Assembly (NCBI GenBank): GCA_963704025.1
Contig: CAVPGP010000002.1
Span: 744,001 to 808,000, forward strand
Reading direction: 5' to 3'
DNA from: CAVPGP01 sp963704025
GTDB lineage: Bacteria > Actinomycetota > Thermoleophilia > Gaiellales > Gaiellaceae
DNA length: 64,000 bases
Below, one piece after another: positions 12,401 through 22,890 of the stretch (positions within the stretch are counted from its first letter, which is position 1; each line of letters begins with the position of its first letter). Position numbers and translations under genes: made by a program. Under the pieces are notes generated by a model that saw only the letters and a list, made by a program, of their open reading frames with translations, did not search any database and was not told where the DNA came from.

Positions 12401-15400
12401 TCGGTCACGTTCTCGAAGACCTCCGGCTCGGGCACCGTCACGGGCCTCGGCGCCGCCACGGCGGCGAGCGGCGTCGCCCAGATCTCCGTCACCGGCCAGA
12501 TCGCCGGCACGATCACGATCGACGCCACCGCCGCAGGCCTGGGCGGCGACGCGACCACCTTCGACGTCGTGCCTGCGACCTCGCCCACCCAGGTCGTGAT
12601 CACGAGCTCGACGGCCGACCTCGCCTCCGGCTCGACGCGCACGCTGACCGCCGAGGTTCGCGATTCCGCGGGCAACCTCGTCTCGGGCGACAACGGCCGC
12701 TCGATCAGCTTCGCGAAGACCGGCGGCGCCGGCACCGTGACCGGGCTCGGCACCGCGGCGACGGCGAACGGCATCGCGCAGCTGAACGTCGCCGGCGCCG
12801 TCGCGGGCGCGGTCACGATCGACGCGAGCGCGGCGAGCCTCGCATCGGGCTCGTCCACCTTCGCGGTCGTTCCCGGCTCCGCCGACCACCTGACCGTCAC
12901 GAGCGGAACCGGGAACCTCGCCTCGGGCACGACGCGGACGCTGACCGCGGAGGTGCGCGACGCTGCCGGCAACCTCGTCACCGGCGACAACTCGACCTCC
13001 GTCACCTTCGCCAAGACCGCCGGCACCGGCACGGTCACAGGCCTCGGCGCAGCCACCGCCACGGGCGGGATCGCCTCCAGGACCGTCACCGGCCAGACCG
13101 CCGGCACGATCACGATCGACGCCACGGCGGCCGGCCCCGGCGCCGACTCGACCACCTTCGCCGTCGAGCCCGGCGCCGCCGACCACGTGACGATCACGAG
13201 CGGAACGGGCACCCTCGCGTCCGGCAGTGCCCGGACGCTGACCGCCGAGGTGCGCGACGCTGCGGGCAACCTCGTCACCGGCGACAACTCGACCTCCGTC
13301 ACCTTCGCCAAGACCTCCGGCGCCGGCACCGTCACGGGCCTCGGCGCAGCCACCGCCACGGGCGGGATCGCCTCGAGGGCCGTCACCGGCCAGACCGCCG
13401 GAACGATCACGATCGGCGCCGCAGCAGCCGGCCTGGGCGGCGGCTCGACGACGTTTACGGTCGCGGCCGGCCCGGCGGACCACCTGAGCGTCACGAGCTC
13501 GACTGCCGACCTGGCGAGCGGCGCTGCCCGCATCCTCACGACCGAGGTGCGCGACGCCGCGGACAACCTCGTCACCGGCGACAACTCGACCTCCGTCACC
13601 TTCGCCAAGATCTCCGGGACCGGCACCGTCACCGGCCTCGGCGCAGCCACCGCCGCCGGGGGCGTCGCCTCCAGAACCGTCACCGGCCACACCGCCGGCA
13701 CCCTCGCGATCGGCGCCGCCGCTGCCGGCCTCGGGTCGGGTGCGACGAGCTTCGACGTCGTTGCGGGCGCGCCGGCCTCGATCGCGCTCTCCGGCTCGGC
13801 GGCCGACCTCGCCTCGGGCACGAATCGCCTGCTCACCGCCACCGTCGAGGACGCTGCCGGCAACACGGTCACCTGGGACAACACGACCATGGTGACGTTC
13901 GGCCAGGCCGCGGGCGGCGGCTCCGTCTCGGGGCTCGGCACCGCGCCGGTCGCGTCCGGGATCGCGACGAAGACCGTCGCCGGCGGCGCGGCCGGGCTCG
14001 TCACGCTGACCGCCTCCGCACCGCTCCTCGGCCCCGATGCGATCTCCTTCGCCGTCGTCGCGGGCACCGCGGATCACCTCACGATCGTGAGCGGCACGTC
14101 GAGCCTGCGCGAGACGAACCAGCGCACGCTCGTGGCCGAGCTCCGCGACGCGAGCGAGAACGTCCTCACCGGCGACAGCTCGACGACGGTCACGTTCGCG
14201 CGCACGGCCGGTCCGGGTGACGTGACCGGGCTCGGCGCCGCGACGACCGCGAACGGCGTCGCCTCGAAGACCGTCACCGCCTCGACCCCCGGCGCGATCG
14301 CGATCGCAGCGACGGCCGGCGGCGTCGCAGCCGGCTCGACCAGCTTCACCATCGACCCGCTGGCCACGGTCTCGATCACCGGCGGGCCGACCGGCCTGGT
14401 CGCGACAAGCTCGGCGAGCATCGCCTTCACCGGCAGCGAAGGTGGGCTGACGTTCGAGTGCAAGCTCGACTCGGGCTCCTTCGCTCCGTGCACGTCGCCG
14501 GTCTCGTACTCCGGCCTCGCCGACGGCGCCCACACCGTCTCGATCCATGCGATCGCCGACGGCGCGACCGGGCCCGACGCGACCCGGAGCTGGACGAGCG
14601 ACACGGGCGTTCCGACGGTGACGATCGACTCCGGCCCGTCCGGCACGATCGCGGTCGACTCGGCGTCGTTCGCCTTCAGCGCGTCGGAGAGCGTCGGCTT
14701 CGAGTGCTCGCTCGACTCCGCCCCCTTTGGCCCGTGCACGTCGCCCGGCTCATACGGCACGCTGCTCGACGGCGCGCACACCTTCGAGGTCCGCGGCACC
14801 GACGGCGCCGGCAACCAGAGCGCCACGGCCTCGCGGGCGTTCAGCGTCGCCGCGCCGCCGCCGACCGTCGCGATCGCCGCGCCGCTCACCTACGTGACGA
14901 CGCCTGCGACGACGATCACCGCGGACGCAGCCGACACCGGCACCGGCCTCGCGTCGGTCACCTTCTACGAGTGCTCGAACACGAGCCTCGACTGCGCAAC
15001 GGGCACGTTCAGCGCCGTCGGCGTCGACACGACGTCTCCGTACAGCACAGCCTGGAGCCCCGTTCCGAGCGACGGCCGGCGTGCGATCCGGGCCATCGCC
15101 TCCGACGGGCACGGACGAGCCGGCTCCGACACGGTCAACGTCACGGTCGACCAGACACCGCCCGCGGCGAACCTGACAGGCCCCGGCGCGAACGTGCACG
15201 GCACCGTCGCCCTGAGCGCCGCCGCGACCGACGCGACGAGCGGCGTCGGCAGCGTCTCGTTCCAGAAGTCGGCGCACCTGGCCAACTCCTGGTCGACGGT
15301 CGACAGTGACACGACCTCCCCCTACGCCGGCGCCTGGACGACCACTCCGGCCGACGACGGCGTCTACGACCTGCGCGTCTTCGTCACCGACCTCGCGGGC

Positions 15401-18400
15401 AACACGAGCACGGACGTCGTCACGGGCGTGCGCGTCGACAACACGCCGCCCGCCGGAACACTCGACGACCCGGGCCGTTCCGCAGCGGGACGATCGCGCT
15501 CTCGGCGACCGCGAGCGACACCGGCTCGGGCGTCAACGCCGCGGCGACGCAGTTTCGAGGCCCGCCAGGGCGCGGCCGCCGTTCGCGACTGTGCCGGCCA
15601 GTTGGACGCCCGCCGACGGGACCTGGGACGTGCGCGCGGTCGTCGAGGACAACGCCGGCAACCAGGCCGCGACGGCCACCCGCTCCGTGGTCGTCGACAA
15701 CACGGCGCCGATCACGAGCGACGATGCTCCCGCGGGCTGGCAGAACGCGCCGGTCACGGTCACGCTGACCGCGGCCGACCCGGACTCCGGCGTCGCCCAG
15801 ACCGAGTACCGCGTCGACGGCGGGTCCTGGACGACGGGCACGTCCGTCGCCATCCCGGCGCCGGCCGCGACCGAGCACGTCTTCACCGGTCGAGTACCGC
15901 TCGACGAACCAGGCGGGCGTCGTCGAGACGACGCGGTCGGCCGCAGTGAAGATCGACACGAAGGCGCCCGGGGCGACGATGACCGCGCCGGCCGCGATCG
16001 TCCGCGGCACGGTGGCGCTGTCCTCGACGGTCACCGAGCCGAGCCCGCCCGCCGCCTCCGGCATCGGCAGCGTCTCGTACCAGTGGATCCCGAATGCGGC
16101 CGATCCGTCGGTGCTGGCCAACTGGACGGATACGGCTGCGAGCTGGGATACCTCCTCGCTCGCCGACGGCCCGTACAAGGTGCGCGTCAAGGCGATCGAC
16201 AACGCCGGCAACGGCGTCCTCTCGCCGCACGCCACGACCTGCGTCGACAACCATGCGCCCGTCACCGCCGACGACGCGCCGTCCGGCTCGCGCGCCAGCG
16301 ACGTCGTCGTCACCCTGACGGCGAACGACGGCACCGGCTGCGGCGGCGTCGCGACGGAGTACTCGCTCGACGGCGGCGCGACGTGGCAGCCGGGCTCCTC
16401 GGTGAGCATCCTCGCGCCGGCCGACCACTCGAACGACGGCACGCACACGGTCAAGTACCGCTCGGCCGACGCGGCCACGAACCAGGAGGCCGCGAAGTCC
16501 TTCACGGTCGTGATCGACACCACCGCCCCGAGCGGCGGCGGCGCTGTCGACCCCGGCTCGTTCCTCCGCGGCACGGTCACGCTCACCGCGTCGCCCTCCG
16601 ACCCGGACGTCGAGTCCGTGAGGTGGGAGTACCGCCCGGCGGCCAGCAGCGGCGCCTTCACCACGATCGGCACCGACAGCTCCGCGCCGTTCTCGGTCGA
16701 CTGGGACACCACCGCCGGCGTGCCCGACGGCGCCTACAGCGTGCAGCTCGTCGTCACGGACACGGCGGGCAACTCGAGCACCTTCCCGCTCTCGCCGAAG
16801 ACCGTCGACAACACCCTGCCTACGGGCTCGCTCACCGCACCCGCGGACGGCGCGGTGGTCGGCGGCACGATCGCGTTCTCCGCCAACGCGAGCGACGCGA
16901 CCGCGGGCGTCCAATCCGTGGCGCTCCAGGTCAAGGGTGCCGGCGCCGGCGCCTTCACGACCGTCGCCACCGACACGACCGCCCCGTACTCGACCGGCTT
17001 CAACTCGACAGGCGTCCCCGACGGTCCGGCCGAGCTCCGGGCGCTGGTCACCGACTTCGCAGGCAACGTCTTCGTGACGGCGATCCGGACCGTCACCGTC
17101 GACAACGACGCGCCGGTCGTCACGCTCTCTGATCCGGGCGCGGACGTCGCGGGCACGATCGCCCTCACCGCCTCCTCCTCGGGCGACACGACCTCGGTCG
17201 ACTTCGAGCGCCAGACCGGTGCCGGCTGGGTCGCCTTCGCGAACGACAGCTCGGCGCCGTTCCAGGCGACCTTCGACACGACCACCGTTCCGGACGGCAA
17301 TCTCGTGCTCCGCGCCGTCGCCACCGATGTCGGCCTGAACACGGGCCAGAGCGCGCCGAGGACGACGCGCGTCGACAACACCGGCCCGGCCTCCGCGCTC
17401 ACCTCGCCGGCCGCCGGCGCAACCGTCGGCGGCCCGTCCGTCGCGCTCGCGCCGGCGCGACCGACGCCGGGGTCGGCGTCGCCTCCGTCGTCTTCCAGGT
17501 CAGGTCCGCGTCCTCGTCGGGCGCCTGGACGGACATCGCGACCGACTCCAGCTCGCCCTACGGCGCGACGCTGGACGCAACGACGCTCCCGAGCGGCGAC
17601 TACGACCTGCGCCTGCTCGCGACGGACGCCCTCGGCAACCAGGCCGTCTCCGCCTCGGTGCTCGTCACCGTCGACTCGACGCCTCCCGGGGTGGCGTTCA
17701 ACGCGCTCGACCCGGTCGTCTCCGGCTCGTATCTGCTCCGCACCGCGATCACCGGCCCGGGCGCAACGAGCGTGCTCTTCGAGTACCGGGTCGGGAGCGG
17801 CGCCTGGAACGCGATCGACACGGACACGAGCTCGCCGTTCACGGCCGCCTTCGACACCGGCGTCGTCCCGGACGGCCCCGTCGACCTCCGGGCGACGGTC
17901 ACCGACAGCTTCGGGAACGCCTCGAACGTCGTCGCCTCCGGGATCGTGATCGACAACACGGCGCCGCGGCTCGCCTCCTCGACCCCGCAGGACGGCTCGA
18001 CGCTCCCTGCCGCCTCCTCGATCGACGTGACGGCATCCGAGGCGCTGGCGTCGATCGCCTCGCCGACCATCGACGGCTCCCCCGCGCCGGCGCCGACCAT
18101 CTCCGGCCCGACTGCGAGCTTCGCGACCGGGGCGCTCGCCGACGGCCCGCACATGCTCGAGGGCTTCCTCACCGACGCCGCGGGTCAGAGCCGCCGCTTC
18201 CAGGTCCACTTCACGGTCTTCGTCCCGGCGTCCGGCGGCGGCGACCTGCCCCCCGTCTCGAAGAACACGGACCCGAGCACGACGACAACGCTGACCTCTG
18301 TCGACGCGACGACGACGATCACGATGCCGGCGGCGGCCTACGTCTCGCCCGCGTCGAACCCGAGCGACTGGCTCGTTCTGACGGTCGACCCGACGCCGAT

Positions 18401-19803
18401 CGGCACGCTGCCGAGCGCAGCGCTCGTTCCCGGCGCGGAGATCGTGGACGTGACCGCCCGGTGGGCGATCGCCGGAAGCCTCCAGCACGACTTCGACGCC
18501 CCGCTCGAGATCGTGCTCCCGAACTCGTCCGGATCCTTCGTCGTCCCCGCGACCTTCGCGGGAGGCCGCTGGCGGCGCGATCGCACAGGTTCCGGCCGGC
18601 GGCACGACCCTCCCCGCCGTCTGGGCGGACGGATTCTTCCGGGCCGTGGACGGCATCCACATCCTGACGCGCCACCTGACGCTCTTCGCGCTGCTGCGGG
18701 ACTTCGAGCCGCCGACGCCGCCGGAGGGCTTCGCCGCGGTCGTCGCCGGCGACGGGCTGACGATTCGCTGGGCCCCGGGAACGGACGACGCCTCGGGCAT
18801 CGCAGGCTTCGGGCTCTACGTCAACGGCGAGGCCTTCCAGAGCTTCGACGCCCAGCAGTTCGAGGTGAAGCTCGGCGACGTGCAGGCCGGCGACACGCGC
18901 GAGTTCACGCTGACGGAGCGCGACGGCGTCGGCAACGAGAGCGGGCCGACGAAGGTGCTGACGGCGCTTCCGGCGCTCGTCGGCCTCACCGTCGACGAGG
19001 CCCGCGGCGCGCTCGGTGCGCGCGGGTTCGCGCTCGGCGACGTCACCACCCGCGTCTCCTCCGCTCCGGTCGGCACCGTGCTCGACCCGGCGCCCGTGCA
19101 GCTGCGCGTCAAGGGCGGCGCGGTCGATCTCGTCGTCTCGTCGGGGACGACGCAGCAAGCGCGGCTGAAGTTCAACGTCGTCGGCACGAAGCGCCTCGCC
19201 AGGACGTGGCAGACGATCGGCGCGCGCATCAGGGTGTCGAGGGCCGCTCAGGTGACGGCGTCGCTGCACGGCCCGAAGCGGGTCACGCTCTACACGTGGC
19301 GCGTCAAGGTGGCGGCCGGCACCTCGATCGTGCGGCTCCGCGTCCCGGCCGGCGTGCTGCCGCGGCCCGGCCAGAACCAGGTCGTCTGGGTCGCCCGGGC
19401 GGGCGGTCAGATCGTCCGGCGGACGCAGCCGATCTACGACAGGCGGGCCGCCGTCGAGACGAAACGGCTGGACGTCGTTCTCGCCGGCGCCGAGGCCACG
19501 CGCGACCTGATCGCGCAGGAGCTCCCCCTGGGAACCCGCCTGACCCTGGCGACCCGCGACGGGACCTATCGCCAGAACGCGGACCTGTATCGGACCGTCC
19601 GGGTGGTCGTGATCGACCTCTCGCTTCACCGGGTGGCACTCGTGGCCGGCGTCCGCGTGGTCTTCCCCGGCGTCCGCGTGCTTGCGCTGGCCTCGACCCG
19701 CCGCCAGCTCGAGGACGCCCGCCGTGCGGGCGCGGCGGTCGCGGTGCCGCGGTCGACGCCGCCGGCGCGCGTCGCCAAGCTGATCGAGCGCCTCGCGCGC
19801 TAG
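472..19803 (+). CDS. giant secreted/surface multi-Ig-repeat protein with PASTA and receiver-like C-terminus (frame-broken)
   Basis: Joined across frames, this is one gene of about 6,440 codons ending in TAG. Residues 27-48 form a signal or anchor segment (SPLAIAALLAFAATAVFAA). A beta-rich head follows, with the motif LPYVIDPT near residue 230 and a module containing LTWSHTVG and LWYMANPPTG. Residues about 676-4630 are about 40 tandem Ig-like repeats of 99 residues (invasin/Big_1-like). Next come two CxLDSxxFxxCTSP modules (14360-14860), then roughly eight Big-type Ig domains (14870-17990). The end holds an FN3-like domain (18700-18960), one PASTA domain (GLTVDEARGALGARG, 18985-19140), a beta domain, and a last 110 residues resembling a response-regulator receiver (VVVIDLS, LALAS). 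No LPxTG sortase signal is present. Frame breaks lie near 6265, 6292, 6970, 7490, 10524, 11335, 11563, 11605, 12127, several in 15470-15580, 15890, 17452 and 18575. Sequence continues seamlessly in the new frame each time. An adhesion or cell-surface role is inferred. Confidence 0.8.
2497..14362 (+). repeat. about 40 tandem 297-bp Ig-domain-encoding repeats
   Basis: Units begin with (A/P)ADHLTxTSSTANL and continue TLTAEVRDAxNNVL, SVTFAKTAGxGTVTGLG, SITxTASAAGL, TTFTIxPG. Starts fall near 2497, 2791, 3088, 3385, 3682, 3979 and so on, every 297 bp, to about 14067. Middle units (about 6.3-8.4 kb) are nearly identical in DNA. The stretch from about 6420 to 6574 recurs essentially unchanged at about 6994-7148. 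One unit (from about 6652) lacks seven residues in frame (ANPLTAEVRD instead of ANLxSGGARTLTAEVRD). Three units (8713, 11687, 13770) are a diverged type with NRxLTATVxDxAGNTV and ASAPLL. The array is prone to recombination and to assembly collapse, so the copy number is a minimum estimate. Confidence 0.93.
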
Positions 19804-19849
19804 CGAGCTCGAGCGCGAACGCCACGGCGACGGCGATCAGCGCCGGACG

Positions 19850-20437
19850 CTAGCGCGACCTCCCAGGCTTCCACAGCGGCTCGACTCCACCGCCGTTCGA
19901 GACGCGCGCCAGGATGAACAGCAGGTCGGAGAGCCGGTTTAGGTAGACGAGGGCGAGCGGGCTGAGCTCGACCTCCTTCGCGGCGGCCAGCGCCTCGCGC
20001 TCGGCGCGCCGGCACACCGTCCGCGCGACGTGCAGGCGTGCCGCGAGCTCCGTGCCGCCCGGGAGGACGAAGCTCTTCAGCTCCGGGAGCTCGGCGTTGA
20101 AGCGGTCGCAGTCGCGTTCCAGCGCGTCGATCTGGCTCTGCTCGACCCGCAGCCGCCCCTCCCCGGCGCCCGGGCCGGAGTCGAAGGGAACCGAGAGGTC
20201 GGCGCCGAGGTCGAAGAGCTCGTTCTGGACGCGCGTCAGCACCGCGGCCACATCCGGCGGCGGCCCCGCGGCGAGCGCGACGCCGACGACCGCGTTGAGC
20301 TCGTCCACCGCGCCGAAGGCGCGCAGCCGCGGATCGAGCTTCGACACCCGCGAGCCGTCCCCGAGCGACGTCTCGCCGGCGTCGCCGCCGCGCGTGTAGA
20401 TGCGGGTCAGCCGAACCGGCTCGTCGCGCTCTCTCAT
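19850..20437 (-). CDS. cob(I)alamin adenosyltransferase, PduO type
   Basis: The 195-residue product matches the PduO/MMAB family in length and motifs. The N-terminal ATP-binding loop TRIYTRGGDAGETSLGDG (about residues 11-28) is followed by RVSKLDPRLRAFGAVDELN, and the C-terminal RRAEREALAA and YLNRLSDLLFILARV helices complete the site. It converts cob(I)alamin to adenosylcobalamin in the cytoplasm, the cofactor required by methylmalonyl-CoA mutase at the left edge. It lies 33 bp downstream of an acyl-CoA dehydrogenase on the same strand, so the two are probably co-transcribed. It converges on the giant gene with 46 bp between stop codons. An in-frame GTG at VRLTRIY is a possible alternative start. 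Confidence 0.93.
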   Translation of the reverse strand: MRERDEPVRLTRIYTRGGDAGETSLGDGSRVSKLDPRLRAFGAVDELNAVVGVALAAGPPPDVAAVLTRVQNELFDLGADLSVPFDSGPGAGEGRLRVEQSQIDALERDCDRFNAELPELKSFVLPGGTELAARLHVARTVCRRAEREALAAAKEVELSPLALVYLNRLSDLLFILARVSNGGGVEPLWKPGRSR

Positions 20438-20470
20438 CGAACCGGCACCTCTCGACCTTGCAACAGTCTG

Positions 20471-21646
20471 TTACTTGGATTCGGTGGGCGTGGGCAGGAC
20501 GGCGAGCTGCCGGCCGAGGATGGCCCGGGCGATCACCAGCCGCTGGATCTCGCTCGTGCCCTCGTAGATCTCGGTGATCTTCGCGTCGCGGTAGTAGCGC
20601 TCGACGGGAAACTCCTTCGTGTAGCCGTAGCCGCCCAGCACCTGGATCGCCTCCGCCGTCTGCCGCCGCGCCATCTCGGAGGCGAACAGCTTCGCCTTCG
20701 CACCGGCCTCGGTGTGCGGCTCGCCCTGCTGCTTCAGCCAGGCGGCGCGGTAGGTGAGCAGCCGCGCCGCGTCGAGCTCGGTCGACATGTTCGCGAGCTT
20801 GTGCTGGATCGCCTGGTAGTCGGCGATCCGGTGGCCGAACGCGTGCCGCTCCTTCGCATAGTCGCGGGCGACCTCGAACGCGGCCTGCGCGATCCCGACC
20901 GCCTGCGCGGCGATCCCGATCCGGCCGCCGTCGAGGGTCGCCATGGCGACGCGAAAGCCGTGGTTCTCCTCGCCGAGCAGCCGGTCGCGCCCGACGTGTG
21001 CACCCTCCACGACGAGGTCGTTCGTGAGCGAGGAGTTGAGCCCGAGCTTCTCCTCGTCGCGCGTCACCCGCACCTGGTCCGCGTCCAGCAGGAACGCGGT
21101 CACGCCGCGCGCTCCCCGCGTGGCGGCGTCCGTCCGCGCGAAGAGGAGGAACGTTCCGGCGGCTCTGCCGTTCGTGATCCACTGCTTGGCGCCGTCGATC
21201 CTCCAGCCGTCGCCGTCGGGATCGGCGCGGGTGCGCAGCGAGCCCGCGTCGGAGCCGGCCTCGGCCTCCGTGAGGGCGAACGCGCCGAGGTGCTCGCCGC
21301 GGGCGAGCGGCGGCACGAACCGCTCGCGCTGCTCCTCCGTACCGAACGTCAGGATGGGAAGCGTCACGGCCGACGTGTGCACCGCCACTGTGACCCCGAC
21401 GCCCGCGTCCGCGCGCGACAGCTCCTCGAGAACGAGCACGTACGAGAGGAAGTCGGCCCCGGCGCCGCCGAGCTCCTCGGGGATGCACGTTCCCATCAGC
21501 CCGAGCTCTGCGAGCCTCGCGAACACCTCGCGGGGGAAGCGATGCTCGCGATCCCACTCGGACGCGTGCGGCTCGATCTCGGCGTTCGCGAAGTCGCGAG
21601 TCAGCGCTTGGATCTCCCGCTGTTCGTCGGAAAGCGAGAAGTCCAT
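20471..21646 (-). CDS. acyl-CoA dehydrogenase (short/branched-chain type)
   Basis: A 391-residue FAD flavoenzyme of standard family length that introduces the alpha-beta double bond in acyl-CoA and passes electrons to ETF. The N-terminal domain starts MDFSLSDEQREIQALTRDFA. The FAD/substrate signature FALTEAEAGSDAGSLRTRA lies near residue 125-145, and WITNG follows. The C-terminal helical domain carries QVLGGYGYTKEFPVERYYRD and the catalytic-base motif ITEIYEGTSEIQRL, with the putative catalytic Glu at residue 362, the position used by short-chain and isovaleryl-type enzymes. With the adenosyltransferase and mutase it suggests branched-chain or odd-chain acyl-CoA catabolism. Exact chain-length preference cannot be read from sequence. 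Confidence 0.94.
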   Translation of the reverse strand: MDFSLSDEQREIQALTRDFANAEIEPHASEWDREHRFPREVFARLAELGLMGTCIPEELGGAGADFLSYVLVLEELSRADAGVGVTVAVHTSAVTLPILTFGTEEQRERFVPPLARGEHLGAFALTEAEAGSDAGSLRTRADPDGDGWRIDGAKQWITNGRAAGTFLLFARTDAATRGARGVTAFLLDADQVRVTRDEEKLGLNSSLTNDLVVEGAHVGRDRLLGEENHGFRVAMATLDGGRIGIAAQAVGIAQAAFEVARDYAKERHAFGHRIADYQAIQHKLANMSTELDAARLLTYRAAWLKQQGEPHTEAGAKAKLFASEMARRQTAEAIQVLGGYGYTKEFPVERYYRDAKITEIYEGTSEIQRLVIARAILGRQLAVLPTPTESK

Positions 21647-21671
21647 CGGAGCGGACTATAGTCGCCGCACG

Positions 21672-22109
21672 GTGAGGGTCATCCCGGTCTTCGTGCTCGC
21701 CGCGGCGCTCTTTGCGGGCTGCGGCGAGAGCGCGGACAAGCAGCGCTCGGAGCCGATCACCCCCGAGCAGGTCGTGCGCGCCTGGAGCGCCGCGCTCAAC
21801 CGCAGCGACAACCGCACCGCGGCATCGCTCTTCGTGGACGGGGCGAAGATCACCCAGGGCGACGTCGAGTACACACTGGCGAGCCGGCAGGAGCGGATCG
21901 GCTTCAACGCCGGGCTCCCGTGCTCGGGCGTGATCGTCGAGCTACACGCGAGCGCCGAGGACGTGACCGCGACGTTCGAGCTGGGCGAGCGTCCGAACCA
22001 CCGCTGCGACGCGCCCGGCGTGACGACGACGGCCGTGTTCACCGTCAGGAACGGGCGGATCGTGGCCTTCCGCCAGCTCCCCGCCGCCCAGCCTGGCCCC
22101 GTTGCCTAG
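21672..22109 (+). CDS. small lipoprotein, NTF2-like fold suspected
   Basis: Starting at GTG 21672, the 145-residue product opens with VRVIPVFVLAAALFAGC, a short signal with lipobox LFAGC and lipidated Cys at residue 17. The mature part (EQVVRAWSAALNRSDNRTAASLFVDGA) resembles NTF2/SnoaL-like domains in pattern, an inference from the helix plus FxDGA layout only. Its start lies 25 bp from the acyl-CoA dehydrogenase start, transcribed divergently. Its stop is 4 bp from the stop of the convergent response-regulator gene. Function unknown. The frame stays open far upstream, but the lipobox makes the GTG start convincing. Confidence 0.75.
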   Translation: MRVIPVFVLAAALFAGCGESADKQRSEPITPEQVVRAWSAALNRSDNRTAASLFVDGAKITQGDVEYTLASRQERIGFNAGLPCSGVIVELHASAEDVTATFELGERPNHRCDAPGVTTTAVFTVRNGRIVAFRQLPAAQPGPVA

Positions 22110-22113
22110 CCGC

Positions 22114-22812
22114 TCAGTCCTTCATCAGCGGCTCGAGCCGGTAGCCGACCCCGAAGCGCGTCTGGATGAACGTGTGCCGCGGCGCGATCGCGTCCACCTT
22201 CTTGCGCAGCCGCCGGACGAAGACGTCCACGGTCCGGTCGCGGTGCGTCTCGCGGCGGCCCCAGACCTTCTGCAGCAGCTCGTCGCGCGTCACGACCCGG
22301 CCGCGGTCGAGGGCGAGCGTGTAGAGCAGCTTGAACTCGGTCGGCGTCAGGTCGACGCTCGAACCGTCGACGAAGGCCTGCACCTCGCGCGGGTCGATGC
22401 GGAGCTCCTCGATCACGATCTCCTCGCCTCGCTCGATCGTCGCCGGCCGGGCGCCGCGCCGAGCGGCTGCGCCGACCCGCGCGACCAGCTCTTTCATGGA
22501 GAACGGCTTGACGAGGTAGTCGTCGGCCCCGATCTCGAGCGCGTGGACGCGGTCGTGCTCCGTTCCGCGCGCGGAGACGACCACGATCGGCGTCCCGATC
22601 CCCTCGGCGCGGGCGGTCTCGATCAGCTTCCAGCCGTCGATCCCCGGCAGCATCAGGTCGAGGACGCAGACCTCCGGCTTCTCGTAGCGCAGCCGGGCGA
22701 GCCCCAGCTCGCCGCGGGGAACGACCACCGGATTGAAACCGGCGGCATCGAGGTGACGGGCCATCCCCTGGGCGATGACCTCGTCGTCCTCGACGATCAG
22801 AACCTTCGCCAT
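22114..22812 (-). CDS. phoP: OmpR/PhoB-family response regulator (PhoP-like)
   Basis: A 232-residue regulator with an N-terminal receiver and a C-terminal winged helix. In the receiver the acidic pocket is VEDDE, the phospho-acceptor is Asp52 in CVLDLMLPG, and the conserved Lys is residue 102 (YLVKPFS). The DNA-binding domain contains LTPTEFKLLYTLALDRGRVV, DRTVDVFVRRLRKK and TRFGVGYRLEP. It is divergent from a histidine kinase, and an excellent PHO box oriented toward this gene ends 46 nt before its ATG, which indicates autoregulation. With pst, phoU and ppk next door, it is the likely phosphate-starvation regulator (PhoP/RegX3 type). The symbol is given on context and box type, not on a family-specific residue. 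Confidence 0.85.
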   Translation of the reverse strand: MAKVLIVEDDEVIAQGMARHLDAAGFNPVVVPRGELGLARLRYEKPEVCVLDLMLPGIDGWKLIETARAEGIGTPIVVVSARGTEHDRVHALEIGADDYLVKPFSMKELVARVGAAARRGARPATIERGEEIVIEELRIDPREVQAFVDGSSVDLTPTEFKLLYTLALDRGRVVTRDELLQKVWGRRETHRDRTVDVFVRRLRKKVDAIAPRHTFIQTRFGVGYRLEPLMKD

Positions 22813-22857
22813 TTGCGCCTACCATACTGTCGACCTGATCCGCGCCCGCGGGTCGAT

Positions 22858-22890
22858 TCGTGGTGAACCGGGGGTGAACATCTGGTGACG
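22858..22890 (-). promoter_or_regulatory. PHO box in the response regulator/histidine kinase intergenic region
   Basis: Read on the minus strand, three units spaced exactly 11 bp carry the cores CGTCACC, GTTCACC and GTTCACC. This matches the Streptomyces/Mycobacterium PhoP direct-repeat consensus. It points to the response regulator, whose ATG is 46 nt away. The outermost unit overlaps the GTG start proposed for the divergent kinase. Confidence 0.82.

Noticed and set aside
2497..14362. Regular ~297-bp periodicity that might suggest a CRISPR or satellite array
   Set aside because: The period is 297 bp, an exact multiple of three, and the repeats are continuous protein-coding Ig domains without spacers.
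2836..15277. Long antisense open frames opposite the giant gene (up to ~800 codons)
   Set aside because: They are Arg/Gly- or Val/Ala-rich mirror images of the repeats caused by GC-rich codon bias, with no domain content or start signals.
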